Assembly: GCA_035546295.1 (NCBI GenBank)
Contig: DATKBT010000186.1
Span: 1 to 64,000 of the forward strand
DNA length: 64,000 bases
DNA from: DATKBT01 sp035546295
GTDB taxonomy: Bacteria > Acidobacteriota > Thermoanaerobaculia > Multivoradales > Multivoraceae
Direction: 5' to 3'
In this document: positions 16,617-23,410 of the stretch, piece after piece
How the letters are laid out: each line of letters starts with the position of its first letter
How positions within the stretch are numbered: position 1 is the first letter of the stretch
Made by a program: the position numbers and the translations under genes
Notes under the pieces: generated by a model
Seen by the model: only the letters and a program-made list of their open reading frames with translations
The model's database searches: none
What the model was told of the DNA's origin: nothing

Positions 16617-18737
16617 CTACCCGACGACCCGAACCGGGATCGACGAGGTCTGGTCAGTGTTGCTGCTCAGGTCCTTGAGGGTGACCACCAGGGTGTAGTC
16701 GCCGGGCGCGACGCTGCTGCCCTCGAAGACGGCCGGAACCGAGAACAGACCGGCCTCGGAGCTCGGCTCGCCCGCGAGCTCGATCGAGCCTCCTTCGATC
16801 GTCTGACCGCTGTCGTCGATGAGCTCCGCCGTGACCGACACCGAGCCACCGCCGAGGTTGTAAGCGAGCAGGTTGACCTGGCTCTTGCCGTTGCCGGACA
16901 GCTCGGGGCGAGCGGCCGGGATGAACGGATTGCCGGCGGCCATGAACGGATAGCCGACGCCGGGGCGCTGCTCGCTCTCCTGCTCGCGCAGGATCACCCA
17001 CTTGCCGGGCTGCTCGGGGACGAGCGGCGGCAGCAGCGCGAGCTGGTCGCCGTCCTCGGGCACGGTCACCGAGGAGACGTCGAGCCCGGTGCTGCCGGTC
17101 GCGCCGTTGCGCACCAGCACACGGACCGTGTACTCGCCGGGATCGAGGTCGAAGTGCCCCCAGTACTTGACGCCGGTGGACGTCAGCGCCGGTCCCGCGG
17201 CCTCCTTGTCGACGCCGAGACGGGACGCGAAGAAGTCGCGGACCGTGCCGTCGTTGTCGATGGCGTAGGCGAAGATCTCCATCGGGACGACGCTGTCGGA
17301 GAGACCCCGGGTCAGGTCCTCGCCGTCGACCTCGACCAGCACCGGCACGTAGGCCTTCTCACCGGGAACGAGGAACGCCGTCGCCAGCGCGCCCGTCCCG
17401 ACCGCACCGCCCGCCTGGCCGCCGATCACCTCCTGGGCGAGCGCCAGGCGCTGCTCGAAAGGGTTCTGCTGCTCGAGCGGCTTGGGCGCGAAGTAGCCGG
17501 GCCGGTGGATCACGTCGGCGCCGCGCGGGCCGTCCTTGAGACGCACCTTGAGCTCGCGGTACGAGCCGTCGCTCTCCAGGTCCGTGGGGCTGAACGCGAG
17601 CAGATAGGTGACGCTGGTGCGGTCGAGGACCGCGTCCATCGCGTCGCCGAGCTGGTTGTAGTTGGCGAACATCTCGCCGCCGGTCTCGCGCGCCATGTAC
17701 TGGAGAGCCTCGAGATTGCTGTTCTTGGCGCCGGCCAGCAGCCCCCCGATGTCCACGGCCTGCACCATGCAGTCGGCGGCGCGCAAGACCTCGAGGGTGC
17801 GGTCGACGACGCGGCGGGCGCCCGAGTCACCGAACCGGATGTCGTTGTCGACGTCCTGGGTGCGCCCCTCCTCGACCGCTCGGTTGATGTCGGCGATGGT
17901 GTCGAGATCCTCCGTGCCGAACAGCAGCTCTCCGTTGAAGCCCTCGGAGAGGAACAGGATGTGCTTGCGACCTTCGATCGCGGCCATCACCTGTCCCATC
18001 TGCGAGACCGCGTCCATCAAGCGCGCGATGTACGAGATCTGCTCCTCGCGCTGAGCGCGGCCGCGCAGGTTGGCGAGGGCTTGAACCTGCGTCTGGATCT
18101 CGTTTTGGACGTCGATGCCGGCGCCTCCGCTCGAGCCCGCCTGGCTGTCGCTGCCGCGATCGGCGCCGATGTCCTCGATGCCGCCGCTGACCAGGCCGAG
18201 CGGATCGCGCTGCTCGGCCCGCTGCTCGACGAACCCGAGCGTCTCGATCGCGTACCGCACCTGATCGCGATCGGTGGTGAAGCTGAGGATGAGCTGAGGT
18301 CCCTTGGTGGGCGCGTAGGTGGCGACGCCGACCAGGTCGGTCGGGTGCAGGCTCTTCATCACGACGTCCATCGCCGCCTCGCGCGCGCGCCCGACCGAGT
18401 TGATGTCGGAGAGCGTGAGGTCGAAGAAGACGAGGAAGTGACGGCGGCCGGCGACCGGAACGTCGGCCGCCGAGCCGGGACCCGAGACCTGGCCGAGGTC
18501 GACGACCTCGAAGAAGGAGATGTCCTGCTTCTTCTTGCCGTCGACGATTTCGAAGGAGTCCTTGGTGAGCCCGCGCACCGGCTCGCCCTTGAGGGTGACC
18601 TGCACGGGGACCTCGACCAGGGTCACCGTGGTGACGTCTTCGAAATCAGCACGTCGTTGGCGGGCGTCGGCCGGACTCGCGGCCACGAGCAGAGCGAAAA
18701 TCGACGCCAGGACGCCGATGGTTGTGCGTGGTCTCAT
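16617..18737 (-). CDS. VWFA-related acidobacterial protein (paralogue 2)
   Basis: 706 aa; start ATG at 18737 with a strong GGAGGGATC ribosome site and a clear signal peptide (IGVLASIFALLVAASPADA). The module EVPVQVTLKGEP with VRGLTKDSFEIVDGKK opens the protein. The VWFA domain follows (HFLVFFDLTLSD, LHPTDLVGVATY, GRKHILFLSEGFNGE, ARETGGEMFANYNQL, TSVTYLLAFSP); the metal motif is DLTLS, close to the DxSxS consensus. The remaining 300 residues are beta-sandwich-like (VTAELIDDSGQTIEGGSIEL). Exported; likely surface or periplasmic binding. It is a tandem paralogue of the gene at 18967-21210 and lies downstream of it with about 230 bp between. Confidence 0.87.
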   Translation of the reverse strand: MRPRTTIGVLASIFALLVAASPADARQRRADFEDVTTVTLVEVPVQVTLKGEPVRGLTKDSFEIVDGKKKQDISFFEVVDLGQVSGPGSAADVPVAGRRHFLVFFDLTLSDINSVGRAREAAMDVVMKSLHPTDLVGVATYAPTKGPQLILSFTTDRDQVRYAIETLGFVEQRAEQRDPLGLVSGGIEDIGADRGSDSQAGSSGGAGIDVQNEIQTQVQALANLRGRAQREEQISYIARLMDAVSQMGQVMAAIEGRKHILFLSEGFNGELLFGTEDLDTIADINRAVEEGRTQDVDNDIRFGDSGARRVVDRTLEVLRAADCMVQAVDIGGLLAGAKNSNLEALQYMARETGGEMFANYNQLGDAMDAVLDRTSVTYLLAFSPTDLESDGSYRELKVRLKDGPRGADVIHRPGYFAPKPLEQQNPFEQRLALAQEVIGGQAGGAVGTGALATAFLVPGEKAYVPVLVEVDGEDLTRGLSDSVVPMEIFAYAIDNDGTVRDFFASRLGVDKEAAGPALTSTGVKYWGHFDLDPGEYTVRVLVRNGATGSTGLDVSSVTVPEDGDQLALLPPLVPEQPGKWVILREQESEQRPGVGYPFMAAGNPFIPAARPELSGNGKSQVNLLAYNLGGGSVSVTAELIDDSGQTIEGGSIELAGEPSSEAGLFSVPAVFEGSSVAPGDYTLVVTLKDLSSNTDQTSSIPVRVVG

Positions 18738-18897
18738 GATCCCTCCAGTCCTGATCTTGCTGGCTTCGCCGGTTTGGCTCGTTGGGGGAGTGGCGTGGCG
18801 ATCCCTCGACGTCGGGATCCGGATGACGGGTCCGAAGATGGGAGGGCGTCGCGGCTTCTCGAGTCTTGCGTGAACGGCGTTCTCGAACGGTCCTTCA

Positions 18898-18937
18898 GCC
18901 GGCTCGCCCTGCGAGCGCTTCGAACGGCGAAGCCGGC
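18898..18937 (-). terminator. GC-rich hairpin after VWFA paralogue 3
   Basis: GCCGGCTCGCC and GGCGAAGCCGGC form a long, slightly imperfect stem about 30 bases past the stop of the 18967-21210 gene. There is no U-tract. It may end or attenuate transcription before paralogue 2, which has its own ribosome site. Confidence 0.4.
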
Positions 18938-18966
18938 CCGAGAGGTCGAGAGCTCTCCTAGATCGC

Positions 18967-21210
18967 TCAGATCGCTCCCGACTCGCGAACGCTGAATGGG
19001 ATCGAGGTGACCTGGCTGCTCTGCGTGCCGAGGTCGGTGAGCGTGACCTGCAGCCGGTAGTCGCCGGCGGCCAGGCCGTTGGGGCGGAAGGTGGCCGTGA
19101 GCTTGTCGAGCCCCTGGATGCCGGTGACCGTCCGCTCATCGAGCCGCAGGCGACCGCCCGACACCTCGCTGCCGTCCTTGTCGATCACCGTGCCTGCGAG
19201 CTCGAGGTCGCTCTCCGAGAGATTGTAGGCGACGAGGCAGAGCTGCGCGCCTCGATCGTCGACCAGCGCTGGCTTGGCGGCGGGGACGTAGGGCTCGCCG
19301 TTGACCGTGAACGGATAGATCGTGGACTTCGCGTACTCGCTGGTCTGCTCGCGGACCAGGAACCAGGTCCCCGGCTCCTCGAGGAAGAACGGCGGAAGCA
19401 GCTGCGGAGCCTGGTCGTCGTAGGGCGGCACGTCGACGTCGAGGGTCTCGACGCCGGTGCGGCCCGTGATCGCGTTGCGGGCGAGCACGCGGATCAGGTA
19501 CTTGCCCGGGGCGAGATCGAGATGGCCGTAGTACTTGACTCCGCTGGCCGCGAACACCTCCTCGCGGTTGCGCAGGTCGAGGGTCACGAGCTGCGTGAAA
19601 AAGTCCTTCATCTCGCCCTCGGCGTCGGTCACGTAGCCGTAGAACTCGATGGGCAGGAGCTCCTTCTCGTGGCCCGCGAGGAGATCGGCCCCGTCCACCT
19701 CGACGATCACGGGCACGTACGCGCGCTCCTCGGTGGCGCGGAACGAGGCCGCGAGCACGTTCATGCGGAGATCGTCCTTGGGGGCGGCGCTCGCGATCAG
19801 GTCGCTCGCCAGCAGGCTCTTCTCCAACGGGTGCAGCTGCTCGAACGGGCGCGGCGAGTAGTAGCCCTCACGGTGAGAGACGCGGGAGCCCCGGGGGGCG
19901 TTGACCCTGACCTTGAGCTTGCGGTGGCTGCCGTCGGCCTCGAGGTCGTTGGCGTTGAAGCTCAGAAGGTACGTGACCGTCGAGCGATCGAGAACGCCCT
20001 CGAGCTGGCGGCCGAAGTCGTTGCTGCCCTCGAACAGCTCGCCGCCGGTCTCGTTGGCGAGCATGAACAGCACCTCGTCGTTGACGCGCCGAGCGCGGTG
20101 CTCGGCCGGGAGGTCGGCGCGGATTCCCGAGATGTCGACCACCTGGAGCACCGAGTCGGCGCGGCGGAACTCCCCGAGCATCAGCATGATGTTGTTCTGG
20201 AGCTGGGTGTTGCCGAAGGTGTCGTCGAGATCGACCAGGTGGTACTGGCCGCGCTGGATGTTGAAGTAGTCGGCCTCGCCCTCCGGGTCGTCCTTGTCGG
20301 GCTGGCGGCCGAACACCAACCGGCCGTCGAAGCCTTCGGTGAAGTAGACGACGTGCTTGCGCCCCTCGACGCTGGCGAGGATCTTGGCCATCTCGCCGAG
20401 CGACTGCGTCCAGGCGGTGACCTGCCCTCGCACGTAAGCCTTCTCCATCCTCTGCATCTGGTTGCCGATCACGCTCAGGTAGGTGCTGACCGTCTCGAAC
20501 TCTCCGATCGGGCTCTCCGACGAGGCGTCGGAGCGAGCGAGGCCGGAGTCGGCGTCGGGAGTGTCGATGACGAAGCGCAGCGGATCGCGGACATCCTTGA
20601 GCAGCGTCGGCGCACCGAGCGTGTCGATCGCCCGAGCGAGCTGGGCGCGGTCGGGGGTGAAGGTGACGATCAGCCGGGGGCCGGTCTCGACCGAGTGGGT
20701 CGCCACGGCCGCGAGATCGGTCGGGTGCATCGACTCGACGACGAAGCGCTGCGCGGCCTGGCGCGCGCGCAGGACGTGAGTGCCGCGTGAGAAGGAGAGA
20801 TCGAAGAGGAACAGGAAGTGCCGGCGCGCCGCTCCCGGGATCGCCTCTTCGGCGAGGCTCGGGCGCGCGGGATCGACCGACAGCTCCTCGAGGTCGATGA
20901 CCTCGAAGGAGGTGACCTCGCGACGTTTCCCCTCGTCGACGATCTCGAAATCGTCGACGGTGAGCCCGCGGACCGGGTGACCGTCCTTGCCCACCACGTT
21001 CACGGGAACCTGCACCTCCAGGACGTTGGCGCGGTCCTCGAAGGTCTCGAGCTGGGCTGGATCGCGTTGGGAAGAGTCGCGCTGGGCGTTCGCCGGCACG
21101 GCAAGGAGGATCAGGCCCAGCGCCGGCGCCAGCCAGCGAGTGAGGGAGCTGCTCGCCCAGTCTCGGAGTCCTGCCCTTCGGATCAACGCTCGAGAATGGA
21201 ATCGCGGCAT
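18967..21210 (-). CDS. VWFA-related acidobacterial protein (paralogue 3)
   Basis: 747 aa; the ATG at 21210 follows GGAGGGATGAG and gives a twin-arginine-free signal peptide ending ILLAVPANAQ. It has the same order as paralogue 2: VQVPVNVVGKDGHP with VRGLTVDDFEIVDEGK, then the VWFA domain (HFLFLFDLSFSRG, MHPTDLAAVATH, GRKHVVYFTEGFDG, NETGGELFEGSNDFG, STVTYLLSFN), and a beta-rich tail. Its metal motif DLSFS satisfies DxSxS, so this is the copy most likely to bind a divalent ion and a protein ligand. The promoter side carries three perfect 18-bp repeats. Expected location: periplasm or outer surface. Confidence 0.87.
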   Translation of the reverse strand: MPRFHSRALIRRAGLRDWASSSLTRWLAPALGLILLAVPANAQRDSSQRDPAQLETFEDRANVLEVQVPVNVVGKDGHPVRGLTVDDFEIVDEGKRREVTSFEVIDLEELSVDPARPSLAEEAIPGAARRHFLFLFDLSFSRGTHVLRARQAAQRFVVESMHPTDLAAVATHSVETGPRLIVTFTPDRAQLARAIDTLGAPTLLKDVRDPLRFVIDTPDADSGLARSDASSESPIGEFETVSTYLSVIGNQMQRMEKAYVRGQVTAWTQSLGEMAKILASVEGRKHVVYFTEGFDGRLVFGRQPDKDDPEGEADYFNIQRGQYHLVDLDDTFGNTQLQNNIMLMLGEFRRADSVLQVVDISGIRADLPAEHRARRVNDEVLFMLANETGGELFEGSNDFGRQLEGVLDRSTVTYLLSFNANDLEADGSHRKLKVRVNAPRGSRVSHREGYYSPRPFEQLHPLEKSLLASDLIASAAPKDDLRMNVLAASFRATEERAYVPVIVEVDGADLLAGHEKELLPIEFYGYVTDAEGEMKDFFTQLVTLDLRNREEVFAASGVKYYGHLDLAPGKYLIRVLARNAITGRTGVETLDVDVPPYDDQAPQLLPPFFLEEPGTWFLVREQTSEYAKSTIYPFTVNGEPYVPAAKPALVDDRGAQLCLVAYNLSESDLELAGTVIDKDGSEVSGGRLRLDERTVTGIQGLDKLTATFRPNGLAAGDYRLQVTLTDLGTQSSQVTSIPFSVRESGAI

Positions 21211-21281
21211 CTCATCCCTCCTGGTCCGTGCCGCCGAACGCGTCGACCGCAGGACGGGCCGGCGCCTCGGAGGCGGCTGGG

Positions 21282-21335
21282 CTGTTGACTTCCGATGGCC
21301 TGTTGACTTCCGATGGCCTGTTGACTTCCGATGGC
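21282..21335 (-). repeat. Three perfect 18-bp tandem repeats upstream of VWFA paralogue 3
   Basis: CTGTTGACTTCCGATGGC occurs three times without mismatch (21282-21299, 21300-21317, 21318-21335), 72 bases or more before the ATG at 21210. The spacing of nearly two helical turns would put the copies on one DNA face, as in regulator-binding iterons. Replication slippage is the alternative. Confidence 0.8.
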
Positions 21336-21463
21336 AGGGAAGAGGCTCCGCCGGGGCTTTCGAGCTCCGCTTCGAGGTCGAGCATCCCTCGAACGCCCAC
21401 TGAGATCCTGCAGCGCCCCACCACCGAAGACCCCAACGTTGGACCCTCGTCCTCCGAACGATC

Positions 21464-21472
21464 ACGATACCA
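21464..21472 (-). promoter_or_regulatory. Possible extended -10 of VWFA paralogue 3
   Basis: On the minus strand TGGTATCGT fits TGnTAnnnT. Transcription from here would place the three 18-bp repeats inside the leader RNA. No clear -35. Confidence 0.25.
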
Positions 21473-21520
21473 CGCGCCGTCCGTGGCGCCTCTTCCGACT
21501 CCGCTCCACCGGGAGCCCGC

Positions 21521-22738
21521 TCATCCGTTGGTCGGCACCGGGCCCCGCGCCAGCATGGCCGCGAACTTCCTCGCCTCCTCGTTCGTGGCGTCGAGCTTGA
21601 GCGCCCGCTCCACGTGATGCTGCGCCTCGGTCATCTTCCCCAGCGCCAGGTACACGCGCACCAGACCGAGGTGCACCTCGGGGAGGTTCGAGTCGGTCTG
21701 GTAGGCCTTGCGCATGTACGACAAAGCGCTCGTCATGTCTCCACCCGCCAGCGCCATGTCGCCGCGATACACGTAGAAGAATGGGTTCGTCTTGTTCACC
21801 TTCTCCAGACGATCGAAGAGCTCGTTCGCCTGCTCGATCTGCCCGGTCTGCTGATAGGCGCGGGCCAGATTGCTCATCAGGGGGACGTTGTCGGGATCGC
21901 TCTCGAGCCCGCGGCGGAGCAGCTCGATCGCGCGCTGGCTCTCGCCCCGTCGCAGGTAGACGACGCCGAGGTTGTTGACCGCCTTGTCGAACTCAGGCGC
22001 GAGCGCCACCGCCAGCTCGAGCACGCGCGCGGCCTCGTCGATCCGGTCGTCCATCAGCGCCTCGGCGCCCAGGTTGTTGTAGAAGTGCGCCATCGCCGTC
22101 AGGTCGTCGATCGGCTTGAAGTCACGGTAGGACTTCGCCTGGTAGGGGAGGAAATCGAAGGTCGAGAGCTGACCGTCGATGTACATCCCGGCGACGATGT
22201 GCCCCCGGCTCACCACGACGCCGGCCTGATAGTTCCAGCGCTGGTAGTCCTCCACCTCGACGTAGAAGGGGTTCAGCCGGTTCTCGCGTCCGAGGCCCAC
22301 AAACAGGTTGACGAAGGAGAGGCAGTTGCCGCGCCGCGAAGCGAAGGTCTCCGATGCGTTGCGGGTGGGCGACAGGGCGTACTGGAGATCGAGCGCACCA
22401 AACACGAAGTCGAGGATCGCCTCGGTGCGCCGCGGCTCGCTGAACGAGGGGTTGATTCGCCGGGCGGCCGCCTCCCGCAGCTCTTGGCTCAGCTCGAAGG
22501 GATACTCCACCGACTCGCGCAGCGGCTCGGGCACGCGTTGCTCCAAGCGCCGGTCGAGATCGCCGCTCGAATCGAAGGGCACGTAGCTGGTGCAAGCCGC
22601 CGCGGCGATCACCAGCAGAGCGGCCGAGATGACGGCGCCGCGGTACCGCCTGGACTCGGTGCGATCTCGGCGGGACACCAGAGCGCATGCTGAGCAGCTC
22701 ACCATGGGGAGAGAACGGGATCGAGGAGTCGGCTTCAC
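21521..22738 (-). CDS. Lipoprotein with transglutaminase-like domain and TPR repeats
   Basis: 405 aa, beginning at a GTG; an ATG 11 codons in (22705) is an alternative. A long basic stretch leads into a lipoprotein signal, AALLVIAAAAC, with the lipid-acceptor cysteine at about residue 49. Residues about 90-210 look like a transglutaminase/cysteine-peptidase-type fold: RRGNCLSFVNLFVGL supplies the cysteine and SRGHIVAGMYIDG the histidine. Residues about 215-390 are five or six TPRs (FYNNLGAEALMDDRIDEAAR, KAVNNLGVVYLRRGESQRAI). This arrangement occurs in exported proteins that scaffold envelope complexes; catalytic activity is possible but unproven. It lies upstream of VWFA paralogue 3 on the same strand, 310 bp away. 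Confidence 0.8.
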   Translation of the reverse strand: MKPTPRSRSLPMVSCSACALVSRRDRTESRRYRGAVISAALLVIAAAACTSYVPFDSSGDLDRRLEQRVPEPLRESVEYPFELSQELREAAARRINPSFSEPRRTEAILDFVFGALDLQYALSPTRNASETFASRRGNCLSFVNLFVGLGRENRLNPFYVEVEDYQRWNYQAGVVVSRGHIVAGMYIDGQLSTFDFLPYQAKSYRDFKPIDDLTAMAHFYNNLGAEALMDDRIDEAARVLELAVALAPEFDKAVNNLGVVYLRRGESQRAIELLRRGLESDPDNVPLMSNLARAYQQTGQIEQANELFDRLEKVNKTNPFFYVYRGDMALAGGDMTSALSYMRKAYQTDSNLPEVHLGLVRVYLALGKMTEAQHHVERALKLDATNEEARKFAAMLARGPVPTNG

Positions 22739-23078
22739 GGGGAGATCTCCGTGCAGGGGTGAGTCTAGAGCTGAGGGATCGGGAAAGAGTGTCAGGGGCG
22801 CCCTCGCACGGCAAGTCGCCCGGCTCGCGACCGAGACTCAGATCGAGACTCAGGCTGTGCAGTGCCCTGCATCACGGAGCGCGCGCGCAAAATCCACGCC
22901 CGCCGGCGCGAGATCGATCAGAGGGTGACGGCGGGTGGGGCCATGCCGAGTCGCGGCGGCGACCCGCTGAGCCTCCGCCTTTTCGAGAGAGAACCAGGAT
23001 GCCCGCGAATTCGTTCCGAGCTCCTCATGCGGGTTCGGCGCGGCGAAGGGTGCCTTCGCCCCATGAGCCACAGCAATC

Positions 23079-23120
23079 CGATATTTTGGATTCAATCGCT
23101 CGATCATATCCAAAATATCG
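23079..23120. promoter_or_regulatory. Inverted repeat upstream of receptor 1 (operator or leader hairpin)
   Basis: CGATATTTTGGA (23079-23090) and its exact complement TCCAAAATATCG (23109-23120). It contains TTGGAT-N16-ATCCAA; the leader of the duplicated receptor has TTGGAT-N17-ATCCAA at 26866-26894 although the rest of the leaders differ. This suggests a shared DNA-binding regulator (inference). Confidence 0.55.
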
Positions 23121-23226
23121 AACCGCGACGCTCGCTCCTGCGGTTCGGTTTGCGAGTTATTCGACAGATTCACGCCATTTCCGGCTTTCTGGATGCGCCT
23201 TAAGCCCCTGAGCCGCGTCCACTTGG

Positions 23227-23255
23227 TTGACTGTGCCAAATGAGCGTGTCTTATT
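23227..23255 (+). promoter_or_regulatory. Likely sigma-70-type promoter of receptor 1
   Basis: TTGACT (23227-23232), a 17-base spacer and CTTATT (23250-23255; TCTTAT at 16 bases is the alternative). It starts transcription about 150 bases before the ATG and lies downstream of the inverted repeat. Confidence 0.4.
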
Positions 23256-23410
23256 GGCGCGATGCGCCGAAACGGCATGTTCCTTGCTTCAATATCGGGC
23301 AATCAATCCGCGGCTCCACCTCATGTCGGAGGACAGGCAGGCTTCCCCGCTTCGTACCCTCCGTCTCGAGGAGCGAGCCACGTTCAAACCTCAGTGAGGA
23401 GACCATCGGC

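Larger units (their letters stand above)
22739..23410. other. Leader and promoter region of receptor 1, locally AT-richer
   Basis: The 670 bp contain no gene I accept. Notable structures: a perfect 12-bp inverted repeat (23079-23120, listed separately), a GAACCGC...GCGGTTC stem just after it (about 23120-23148), and a tandem CGAGACTCAGAT-like repeat near 22830-22852. From about 23060 to 23290 the base composition is visibly less GC-rich than the rest of the window, typical of a promoter region or of an inserted remnant. Confidence 0.45.

Noticed and set aside
22850..23302. A possible 150-aa gene on the minus strand before receptor 1
   Set aside because: Its composition looks somewhat protein-like, but it runs through the 12-bp inverted repeat and the promoter, has no recognisable motif or ribosome site, and a competing frame exists on the other strand.
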